Below, piece by piece: positions 1-6,414 of a DNA stretch of 64,000 nucleotides (position 1 is the stretch's first letter; the number at the start of each line of letters is the position of its first letter). Both the position numbers and the translations under genes were made by a program. The notes beneath the pieces are model-generated. The model was not told the origin of the DNA, did not search any database, and saw only the letters and a list, made by a program, of their open reading frames with translations. The stretch is from Pseudomonadota bacterium (lineage in GTDB: Bacteria > Chloroflexota > UBA6077 > JAJPGT01): positions 62,001 to 126,000 of the forward strand of contig JAJPGT010000043.1 of assembly GCA_021325655.1 (NCBI GenBank). Direction: 5' to 3'.

Positions 1-560
1 GGGCGGAACGTCTGGCTGGCGAGAACCTGCGACTGGCGTAGCAGCTCCTCCACCGCGATCACGCCCGCCAGCGCCGAATCCTTGATCGTCACCGCGAACA
101 ACGACCCGATCGGCGGCAGCATCCGGATCAGCGCCTGCGGCAGAACGATCCGCCGGATTGCCTGCCAGCGGGTCATGCCCAGCGCCAGCGCCGCCCGCGT
201 CTGCCCCGCGCGGACCGATCCCAGCCCGCCGCGGACGATCTCGGCCATGTAGGCGCCGCTGTGCAGTCCCAGGCCGACGACCGCAGTGGGGAAGGGGCTC
301 AGCGTGACGCCGGCCAGCAGCGGGGGCACGAAGAACAGCCAGACCAGGATCACCAGTAGGGGGATCGAGCGGAAGACGTCGACGTAGACCGAGAGCAGCG
401 CCGCGAGCACCGGTCCGCCGTAGGTACGCAGGATCCCAATCACCGTGCCGATTAGCGTCGCCAGCGCGATCCCGAGCACGCTCACCTCCAGGGTCACCAG
501 CAAACCATGAAACAGGTAGTCACGATTGCTGATCAGGACCTGAAAGCCTTCGAGCGACAT
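1..560 (-). CDS. Amino-acid ABC transporter permease (partial, C-terminus off the left edge)
   Basis: Inner-membrane permease of the His/Glu/Gln/Arg/opine family. About 186 codons are visible and the frame is still open at base 1. Several hydrophobic segments are present (about residues 19-45, 60-82 and 88-105), followed by the cytoplasmic EAA-type loop (about 104-142, with the GGLGSVRAGQ and ALALGMTRWQAIRRI stretches) that docks the ATPase. The ATG at 560 follows GGAGAGG. It lies downstream of the binding-protein gene in the same operon, and the ATPase is presumably beyond the edge. The substrate is not readable from sequence; a polar amino acid is the family norm. Confidence 0.9.
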   Translation of the reverse strand, partial: MSLEGFQVLISNRDYLFHGLLVTLEVSVLGIALATLIGTVIGILRTYGGPVLAALLSVYVDVFRSIPLLVILVWLFFVPPLLAGVTLSPFPTAVVGLGLHSGAYMAEIVRGGLGSVRAGQTRAALALGMTRWQAIRRIVLPQALIRMLPPIGSLFAVTIKDSALAGVIAVEELLRQSQVLASQTFR

Positions 561-620
561 CGCCTCTCCGAACAGCGAACTGCCATCCCTCCGCGGCTGA
601 ATGCTCAGTCGGCGCAGCCA

Positions 621-663
621 GCAGACGTAGGCGGCTGTCGGCTCGCCAGCCGCCTACGTCTGC
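621..663 (-). promoter_or_regulatory. Intercistronic 17-bp perfect hairpin
   Basis: Arms at 621-637 (GCAGACGTAGGCGGCTG) and 647-663 are exact reverse complements around a 9-nt loop. The hairpin overlaps the stop codon and last codons of the binding-protein gene. No T-run follows on the minus strand, so it looks less like a complete terminator than like an mRNA-stabilising or partial-termination element that keeps binding protein above permease, as known in other ABC operons (inference). Confidence 0.7.
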
Positions 664-1688
664 GACTTGACGATCCGCAGCTCCTCCTCCTCGAGGGTCG
701 GGTGAATCTCCCTCTCCACTGCCCGCAGCCACTCCAGGAGCTCCGGCTGGTTCTTGTCGATCGCCATCCCGACCGGGGTGGGGAACTCGTTGCTCTTCAG
801 GCACTCGTCGCCGGGCGGAATGAGCTTGATCTGCGGGTACTGCTTCACCAGCTTCGGGGTGGCCACGGCGTCGATGACTGAGAGGTCAGCTCGGCCCGAG
901 AGCACCTCTTCGATCGGCGCGTTGGCGCCCGAGCCCTGCACTCCGCGCAGCTTGAGCTGCGGGTACTTGGGGGGAATGAGCGTCTCGGGCGGCGTCCCCT
1001 GGAAGTAGGCCAGCGTCAGGTCCGAGCGGTTGATGTCCTCCGGCTTGTTCACGTTCTGCAGCTTCGGGTTATTGCTCAGGCCGAAGTAGCACAGCGCCGA
1101 CTTGGAGTAGATGATGAAGTCGATCACCTTGTCGCGAGCCGGCGTCTCCGAGAGCGGGGCGATGGTGATGTCCACCTGGTTCGAGGCCAGCACCGGTACC
1201 TTCGTCTCGTGGCTGACCGGCACCACCTCCAGCTTGACCCCCAGCCGCTTGGCGTACTCGTTGGCGAGGATCCAGGCCGGCCCGGAGAACTTGTCGCCGC
1301 TGCCACTGGTGTTCTCCGGCAGCCAGGGAAACTCGCCGATCGCGCCCACTCGCAGCGTTCCCCGCTGCTTGATCGCCTTTACCCGGGGCGAGTTCTCCGG
1401 CGGCGGCCCGGCCGGCGCGCCGCTCGCGGCTGGAGCGGTCGTCGGCACCGCGGCCGGCCGGCTGGTCGGCGCCGCCACTGAAGCCGTGGTGGGCGCGGCC
1501 GCCGGAGCGGTCGTCGGCGCCGCCGCGGGCGCCGTGGTGGGCGCCGCGGCTGCAGGAGCTGTGGTTGGCGCGGCGGCCGGCGCGCTGGTCGGCGCCGCCG
1601 CCGGCGCGCTCGGGGCGCAGGCGCTCAGTACGAGCGCCAGTACCATGGCGAGGACGAAGCAGCGCTGTTCCATCCTGAGCCTTCGCAC
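654..1688 (-). CDS. Amino-acid ABC transporter substrate-binding lipoprotein
   Basis: Solute-binding protein of the SBP_bac_3 family, tethered outside the membrane. The N-terminus has two Arg, a hydrophobic core and a lipobox (LSAC), then a Pro/Thr/Ala linker of about 60 residues, then the ligand-binding domain (RGTLRVGAIGEFPWL near the start, NQVDITIAPLSETPARDKVIDF in the middle). I chose the GTG at 1688 because AAGGAGGAGG lies just upstream; the ATG at 1673 is too far from it. About 344 aa. It starts 20 bases after the enolase-family gene and precedes the permease, so the three form one operon. The ligand is unknown. Confidence 0.88.
   Translation of the reverse strand: MRRLRMEQRCFVLAMVLALVLSACAPSAPAAAPTSAPAAAPTTAPAAAAPTTAPAAAPTTAPAAAPTTASVAAPTSRPAAVPTTAPAASGAPAGPPPENSPRVKAIKQRGTLRVGAIGEFPWLPENTSGSGDKFSGPAWILANEYAKRLGVKLEVVPVSHETKVPVLASNQVDITIAPLSETPARDKVIDFIIYSKSALCYFGLSNNPKLQNVNKPEDINRSDLTLAYFQGTPPETLIPPKYPQLKLRGVQGSGANAPIEEVLSGRADLSVIDAVATPKLVKQYPQIKLIPPGDECLKSNEFPTPVGMAIDKNQPELLEWLRAVEREIHPTLEEEELRIVKSQT
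1435..1610 (-). repeat. Degenerate ~24-bp tandem repeat encoding a PTTAPAAA linker
   Basis: Roughly six degenerate 24-27 bp units within the lipoprotein gene encode variants of an eight-residue Pro-Thr-Thr-Ala-Pro-Ala-Ala-Ala unit. This is a flexible surface tether between lipid anchor and binding domain. Its GC-rich repeats also create a long open frame on the plus strand that is not a gene. Confidence 0.75.
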
Positions 1689-1708
1689 GGACCTCCTCCT
1701 TGTGTGCC

Positions 1709-2830
1709 CTATCCGTTGCCTCGCGAATCGAGGTGAACGATCGCGGCCGCCCGCATCGCCGCCCAGTCGATCTCTACCCCCAGGCCCGGGCCAAGTGGTG
1801 CCTCGACGTATCCGTCCGGCCCGGTCCGCACCACCGTCTTCATCCCGTACTCGAACGGCGCGTACGGCACCGGCTGCTCGAAGAAGCGGCAGCCCGGCGT
1901 GCCGAGCATCACGTGCAGGTTGGCCGCCTGGCTGAGCGTATAGCCCCAGCACTGCAGCTCGCAGGTCGCGCCGTAGGCGCGCGCCAGGACGCACGCATCT
2001 CTGGCGGCAGTGATCCCCCCGCCCACAGTCGCATCGATCCGCGCCGCGTCCCAGGCACCAGAGGCCAGACCAGATGCGATGCCCTGCGGATCCAGCACCC
2101 AGTTGCCGGCTGGCACGATCTGGACGCTGGTATGCTGGCGGAGCAGGCGGTACCCCTCCAGGTCGAAATCCGGGAGCGGCGCCTCGAACCAGAGGACGCC
2201 CAGCTCCTCCAGCTCGCGCGCCACCCGCAGCGCCGCCGGGCGGTCGTAGTTGTTCTCGACGTCCAGCATCAGCACGAGGTCCGGGTCGGGGTGGGCCTTC
2301 CTGACCGCCCGGAGCATCTCCAGGTCGCGCTCAGGCACGCACCAGCAATGGAACTTAATCGCCCGGAAGCCCTGCTCGCGGAGCTGCGAGACGAAGTCGA
2401 CGTAGGCGTCGGCGTCGGTGAGCAGCGGGGTACTGGCGTAGGCCGGGATCCGTGGCCGTGCCCCGCCCAGGAGCTGGTAGATGGGCAGGCCAACCTGCTT
2501 GCCGAGCCAATCCCAGAGGGCGATGTCTACCGCCGAGATCGCTCCGGGTACGGTTGGGAGCGTGCGCGGGCGGAGACGGGCCATGATCGCCTCGTGCGCC
2601 AGCGGATCGGCGCCCACCAGCTCCGGGAGCAGGTGGCGCAGGCTCTCGGCCGCCGCGCGGTCGAAGCCGGTGGCGGAGTAGGTGCAGACGCCACCAACCC
2701 CCTCGCAGCCGTCGTCGCTGACCAGCCGGAGGATGGTGCCCGTCATGAACTGGCCGGGCAGGTCGTGTGCCCAGGTGAGCCGATCGGCCGCCGGGGCGAT
2801 CGCCAGGACTTCAGCATACTCGATCTTCAC
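1709..2830 (-). CDS. Enolase-superfamily (mandelate racemase/muconate lactonizing-like) protein with altered active site
   Basis: About 373 aa, the usual length for the superfamily, with an N-terminal capping domain (about 1-125) and a TIM barrel. Expected landmarks: K159-F-H161 where most members have KxK; D190 (LMLDVENNY) and E216 (WFEAP) as metal ligands; but the third-ligand region reads PAGNW (about 240-244) where mandelate racemase has GENW, so the Glu is absent. D266 is present, but the His of the His-Asp dyad aligns with W295. Start: the GTG at 2830 gives an N-terminus typical of the family (MKIEYAEV); an ATG at 2881 lacks a ribosome site and would lie within about 10 bases of the -10 box. 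First gene of an operon with an ABC transporter, divergent from IclR, so probably catabolism of the imported compound. Substrate unknown. Confidence 0.8.
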   Translation of the reverse strand: MKIEYAEVLAIAPAADRLTWAHDLPGQFMTGTILRLVSDDGCEGVGGVCTYSATGFDRAAAESLRHLLPELVGADPLAHEAIMARLRPRTLPTVPGAISAVDIALWDWLGKQVGLPIYQLLGGARPRIPAYASTPLLTDADAYVDFVSQLREQGFRAIKFHCWCVPERDLEMLRAVRKAHPDPDLVLMLDVENNYDRPAALRVARELEELGVLWFEAPLPDFDLEGYRLLRQHTSVQIVPAGNWVLDPQGIASGLASGAWDAARIDATVGGGITAARDACVLARAYGATCELQCWGYTLSQAANLHVMLGTPGCRFFEQPVPYAPFEYGMKTVVRTGPDGYVEAPLGPGLGVEIDWAAMRAAAIVHLDSRGNG

Positions 2831-2869
2831 GGTCCCCCCAGTGGGCAGCCAAGCTGCGCCGTCCTGCGC

Positions 2870-2898
2870 TTGACCGAGCATGCGGAATCTAGTAGTGT
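2870..2898 (+). promoter_or_regulatory. Promoter of the IclR gene
   Basis: TTGACC at 2870-2875, a 17-base spacer, then TAGTGT at 2893-2898. Predicted transcription starts near 2905, which rules out the upstream ATG at 2880 and supports the ATG at 2919 as the regulator's start. Confidence 0.6.
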
Positions 2899-2902
2899 CC
2901 GC
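2882..2902. promoter_or_regulatory. Candidate IclR operator (imperfect dyad over both -10 boxes)
   Basis: GCGGA at 2882-2886 and TCCGC at 2898-2902 are inverted 5-bp arms centred at 2892, spanning the -10 boxes of both divergent promoters. IclR-family regulators commonly bind such a dyad between their own gene and the target operon. The arms are short, so this is a candidate only. Confidence 0.35.
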
Positions 2903-2914
2903 TCTACCAGGCAA
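2886..2914 (-). promoter_or_regulatory. Promoter of the enolase/ABC transporter operon
   Basis: On the minus strand TTGCCT (bases 2914-2909), a 17-base spacer, then TAGATT (2891-2886). It overlaps the divergent IclR promoter, so the two -10 boxes nearly touch. Confidence 0.6.
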
Positions 2915-2918
2915 GCCT

Positions 2919-3737
2919 ATGTCTCACGATGCGGAACATGCGCTTGGACCGGTGCAATCCATCGCCCGCGCCGCGGGCGTGCTGAGCGTCTTCACGCCCG
3001 GCGAGCCGGAGCAGACGCTGGGGGTGATTAGCCGGCGCATCAACCTGCCGCGCAGCACCACCCACCGGCTGCTGGCGAGCCTGATCCAGGCCGGGCTGAT
3101 CGAGCGCGGGCCGACCGCCGGCACCTACCGGCTCGGCCGCGAGGCGATCCGCATCGGACAGGTTGCGCAGATCCAGATCCGGCCGGGCGATCGAGTGTAC
3201 CGCCTGCTGCGCGGCCTGAGCCTGGCGCTGGACGAGACCGTCGGATTGCTGGCGCTGGTCGACAACGAGGTGCTCGTTGTCGAGCGCGTCGAGAGCGTGC
3301 TTCCCTTTCGGATGGCCTACGGCGTCGGCACCCGCCTGCCGGCCTACTGCACCGCCTCCGGCCGGGTGCTCCTGTCGCGCTGGAGCGACCAGGAGCTGGA
3401 TGCCTACCTGGAGCAGGTTCGGACCAGCCGGGGCGCTCCGCTCTCACGGAAGGCGCAGGCTGCGGTGCGCGAAGCGGTGTGCGCGACGCGCGCCAGCGGC
3501 TACGCGGTCGACCACGAAGAGTACGCCGCCGGGCTCACCTGCCTGGCGGTCCCGATCAGCACACCCACGCTCGGCTGTGTCGCCGCGCTGGCCATCTCCG
3601 GCCCGACCGGGCGGATGAAGGCCCGTCTGACCCGCCCCACGCTCACGGCCATGCAGGAGGCCGCCCGCGCCATCGGGCAGAGTCCGGAGCTGCTGCGCGC
3701 GCTCCGCCACGTGGGCGCCGACCTTCTGGGCGCCTGA
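2919..3737 (+). CDS. IclR-family transcriptional regulator
   Basis: About 272 aa. An N-terminal winged helix-turn-helix (about 12-75, with TLGVISRRINLPRSTTHRLL as the recognition region) is followed by the IclR effector domain (about 90-265, with SGRVLLS and the ATRASGYAVDHEEYAAGLTCLAVPI core typical of the family). The ATG at 2919 is preceded by a short AGG and fits the predicted promoter. It is divergent from the enolase/transporter operon and most likely represses or activates it in response to the transported compound (inference from context). Confidence 0.9.
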   Translation: MSHDAEHALGPVQSIARAAGVLSVFTPGEPEQTLGVISRRINLPRSTTHRLLASLIQAGLIERGPTAGTYRLGREAIRIGQVAQIQIRPGDRVYRLLRGLSLALDETVGLLALVDNEVLVVERVESVLPFRMAYGVGTRLPAYCTASGRVLLSRWSDQELDAYLEQVRTSRGAPLSRKAQAAVREAVCATRASGYAVDHEEYAAGLTCLAVPISTPTLGCVAALAISGPTGRMKARLTRPTLTAMQEAARAIGQSPELLRALRHVGADLLGA

Positions 3738-3747
3738 AGCGCCCCGC

Positions 3748-5409
3748 TTAGCCCAGGTGCGGGGCAGTCGAAGCGGCGGCCGCCTTGGCCAGGGCGCGGA
3801 GCACCCGCGGCAGCTCACGGCACAGATCCGACGCCAGCAGCGAGCGCCAGCGGCGCCGCGCCACCAGCCGTTGCGCCGCCAGCGCGTGCGCCACCACACC
3901 CAGACGGGCCGCGTCCCAGCGGTCCGCACCCTGGGCGATGAGTCCGGCGATCAGCCCGGCCAGGACGTCGCCGCTGCCAGCGGTGGCGAGTGCGGGGTTG
4001 GCCCGGGGATAGACCCAGCTCCGCTCCCGCGGCACCACGACCACGGTGTGCGGCCCCTTGAGCACAACCACCTGTCGCCACTGCTCGGCGGCCCGCTGCG
4101 CCGCGATCCAGTTCTCCTGCGCGACCTGCTCGATCGGCTGGCCGCTCAGCCGGCTCATCTCGCCGTGGTGGGGCGTCAGCACCAGGTAGCTCGGCACCTG
4201 CTCCCACCACGCGCCCCAGCGGGCCAGGACGTAGAGGGCGTCCGCGTCGACCACCGTGGGCGTGCGGGTGGCGGGCAGGTAGGTGGACAGCAGCGCTCGC
4301 ACGAAGCGCCCGGCGTTGTCGCTCCGACCGAGGCCGGGCCCAACCAGCAGCGCCTCGAACTCCCCCAGCCGCTCCGCCACGACCGCGGCGGCGCCATCTG
4401 GATCACGCTCGGGATCGACCTCGCCCAGGTACGTCGCCTCTGGAATCGCCACCGCGGCGGCCTGGCGCACAGGCGACGGCACCGCCAGCGCCACCAGCCC
4501 GCAGCCGCTGCGCGCCGCGCCCAGCGCAGACAGGATCGGCGCCCCCAGGTACAGGTGTGAGCCACCTACCACCAGCACCTTGCCCATACTGCCCTTGTGC
4601 CCGGCTGGATCACGGCTGGGCACAAGCGATGCGACGGCCGCGGGGTCGAGCACCCGGGGCGCATCGGGCTCGCTGGCGCTGGGGGGCAGGTCGATCCCAA
4701 GGCAGATGAGCTCGCCCACGAATTCGGCGGCGGGGAAGCGGAGCGTGCCGGCCTTGACCGCGCCGAGGGCGGCAGTGACGTCCGCCTGCACCGCCACGCC
4801 CTCCACCCCGCCGTCGTCGGCGTCGATCCCCGACGGGATGTCCACCGCCAGCACCCGCAGCGTCCCGCGCCGCTCCTGCCGAGCGCGGTTGAGCCGCTCC
4901 GCGGCCTCCTTCAGCGGGGAGCGCAGCGCCCCGCGGGCGCCGATCCCGAGCAGCCCGTCAATCGCGAGCGAGGCGTGCTGGAGCCAGCCGTCCAGCACGT
5001 CCAGCACCTGGTCGCCCGCCTCGGCGTGCAGCGCCAGGCGCGCTCCCGCCGCGCGGAGCCCCTGCAGCTCATCCGGCTCGACCGCGTGGCGGGGACCGAG
5101 GTACAGCGCCACCCGGTAGCCGCGACGGGCCAGGTGCGCCCCGGCCAGCATGGCATCCCGCCCGTTGTTCCCGGGGCCAACCAGCACGACGACGGTGTCG
5201 CGTCGCGGCTCGATGCCCAGCGCCTGGGCTAGCTCCGCCAGCCCCCGGGCGGCCGTCGCCTGTAAGGTCCGTTCCGAGACGCCGGCCGCGGCTGCGGCCG
5301 CTTCGAGGCGGCGCATCTGCTCAACGGTGACGATGTCCGGAGCGACCAGCCGGCGCGTGAGCCGGCTCGCCACCCCCGACTCGCCGCACTCGCTCGCACG
5401 CGTGCCCAT
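3748..5409 (-). CDS. nnr: Bifunctional NAD(P)H-hydrate epimerase / ADP-dependent dehydratase
   Basis: Repairs damaged NADHX/NADPHX. The N-terminal YjeF epimerase domain (about 25-240) carries DIPSGID; the C-terminal YjeF_C kinase-like dehydratase domain (about 250-545) has GSMGKVLVVGGS, GPGLGRS, VDADAL, TPHHGEM and GSGDVLAG, all canonical. The usual epimerase glycine loop NNGGDG reads NNGRDA (81-86), an odd substitution next to the cation site. The start is uncertain: TTG at 5418 or ATG at 5409, both a few bases beyond the acpS stop, so the two genes are cotranscribed. About 553 aa. The acpS-nnr pairing is common in bacteria. Confidence 0.92.
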   Translation of the reverse strand: MGTRASECGESGVASRLTRRLVAPDIVTVEQMRRLEAAAAAAGVSERTLQATAARGLAELAQALGIEPRRDTVVVLVGPGNNGRDAMLAGAHLARRGYRVALYLGPRHAVEPDELQGLRAAGARLALHAEAGDQVLDVLDGWLQHASLAIDGLLGIGARGALRSPLKEAAERLNRARQERRGTLRVLAVDIPSGIDADDGGVEGVAVQADVTAALGAVKAGTLRFPAAEFVGELICLGIDLPPSASEPDAPRVLDPAAVASLVPSRDPAGHKGSMGKVLVVGGSHLYLGAPILSALGAARSGCGLVALAVPSPVRQAAAVAIPEATYLGEVDPERDPDGAAAVVAERLGEFEALLVGPGLGRSDNAGRFVRALLSTYLPATRTPTVVDADALYVLARWGAWWEQVPSYLVLTPHHGEMSRLSGQPIEQVAQENWIAAQRAAEQWRQVVVLKGPHTVVVVPRERSWVYPRANPALATAGSGDVLAGLIAGLIAQGADRWDAARLGVVAHALAAQRLVARRRWRSLLASDLCRELPRVLRALAKAAAASTAPHLG

Positions 5410-5426
5410 CGCTGGCAATGCGTCCG

Positions 5427-5813
5427 CTAGTCGTAGTAGGCCACGGCGTCGTGCGTCGCACGCCGCAGGACCACGCTGGCCACAGCGTAGCGGCGGCTGT
5501 GGCTCAGGCTGAGTGCCAGCTCCTCCACCGCCAGGTCGCGCGCCCGAGCCGCGGCGCGGCCGTGCAGGCGGATCCGGGGTCGGTCGCCCTCCTGGCGCAC
5601 GACCTCAACCTCGTGCAGGGCGATCTCGCGGCAGCCGAGCGCCTTGATGACCGCCTCTTTGGCAGCGAAGCGGGCAGCGAGCGAGGCGGGGCGGCTAGCG
5701 CACTCGGCCCATTCCGCCGGGGTGAAGACGCGGCGCTGGAACCGCTCGCCGAAACGAGCGGCGAGAGCGGCGACCCGGTCGATCTCCACGATGTCGACGC
5801 CGGTTTCGAGCAT
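5427..5813 (-). CDS. acpS: Holo-[acyl-carrier-protein] synthase
   Basis: Transfers 4'-phosphopantetheine from CoA to acyl carrier protein. At 128 aa it is the usual AcpS size. It shows the diagnostic GVDIVEIDRV near the N-terminus with the metal Asp, FTPAEWAEC, and AARFAAKEAVIKALG with the KEA motif, plus a C-terminal SLSHSRRYAVA strand. The ATG at 5813 lies only 11 bases after a TATACT box, leaving almost no leader. It is followed at once by the NAD(P)HX repair gene. Confidence 0.95.
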   Translation of the reverse strand: MLETGVDIVEIDRVAALAARFGERFQRRVFTPAEWAECASRPASLAARFAAKEAVIKALGCREIALHEVEVVRQEGDRPRIRLHGRAAARARDLAVEELALSLSHSRRYAVASVVLRRATHDAVAYYD

Positions 5814-5824
5814 GGCCGCGGCCG

Positions 5825-5830
5825 AGTATA
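5825..5830 (-). promoter_or_regulatory. Extended -10 box of acpS (near-leaderless)
   Basis: The minus strand reads TGCTATACT, an extended -10, with its last base 11 nt upstream of the acpS ATG. Transcription would start about 4-5 nt before the start codon, too close for a ribosome-binding site. No good -35 is seen. Confidence 0.5.
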
Positions 5831-5880
5831 GCACGCGGCCCCTCCCTCGCTCTTATGACCATTCGTCAATATCAGACTGG

Positions 5881-5910
5881 GGGCTGTGGACAACCCCGCG
5901 GGCTGTGGAC
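5881..5910 (+). repeat. Two GGGCTGTGGAC direct repeats between acpS and the XRE gene
   Basis: Identical 11-mers at 5881-5891 and 5900-5910, spaced 19 bases start to start, in the divergent intergenic space. The first continues to TGTGGACAA, one mismatch from a reversed DnaA box. They could be half-sites for the adjacent XRE regulator (inference). Confidence 0.5.
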
Positions 5911-5963
5911 GGCCTCTGCGAGATTGTGAGAAACTGTCAATACTCCTGGTGGGGTGAGGCGGC

Positions 5964-6374
5964 GTGGCAGACGACGGCCAGGCACTGGCTGATGGGGCGG
6001 CCTTTGGACGAGCGCTACGCGAGGCGCGCGTCCGCGCGGGCCTGTCCCAGAACGCCCTTGCCCGCCGCGCCGGCATCGATCCCGCCTACGTCAATCGCAT
6101 CGAGGCGGCGCCCGCCGCGGCTCCGATCGTTCCTCGGCGGCCGATCGTCGAAGCGCTCGCCCGCGCGCTCGAGCTGAGCCGCATCGAGGCCGATCGCCTG
6201 CTGCTCGCCGCCGGCATGGCGCCAGCGCGGCTGCTGGAGCCGGGCGTCTGGGACGCTACCGTGAGCCTGGTGGTCGAAGTGCTGGCCGATCCGCGCCTCT
6301 CGCGCGACGATCGGGCCGAGTTTCGCCAGGTGCTGCGGCTCATCGCCGAGCGCTGGCGCCCTCGCTCGCAATGA
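5964..6374 (+). CDS. XRE-family helix-turn-helix regulator
   Basis: 136 aa. The N-terminal Cro/C1-type DNA-binding domain spans about 12-75 (FGRALREARVRAGLSQNALA, then RAGIDPAYVNRIEA, with a longer than usual loop before the last helices). The C-terminal 55 residues are helical and unrecognised. It starts with GTG after GAGGCGGC. It is the first of a plus-strand run leading into FHA and cell-wall genes, so it may regulate that cluster. Target and signal unknown. Confidence 0.82.
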   Translation: MADDGQALADGAAFGRALREARVRAGLSQNALARRAGIDPAYVNRIEAAPAAAPIVPRRPIVEALARALELSRIEADRLLLAAGMAPARLLEPGVWDATVSLVVEVLADPRLSRDDRAEFRQVLRLIAERWRPRSQ

Positions 6375-6414
6375 CCGAAGCGCCGCCACCTGATCCGTAC
6401 AATGAGGCGGAGAC

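Noticed and set aside
1111..1935. Ala/Gly/Val-rich frame on the plus strand
   Set aside because: It is the reverse reading of the PTTAPAAA linker repeats of the binding lipoprotein.
1689..1994. N-terminal extension of the binding protein upstream to 1994
   Set aside because: It would run through the end of the enolase gene and destroy the signal peptide position; a ribosome site supports 1688.
5881..5910. Replication origin / DnaA box cluster
   Set aside because: Only two weak matches, no AT-rich unwinding region and no dnaA or dnaN nearby.
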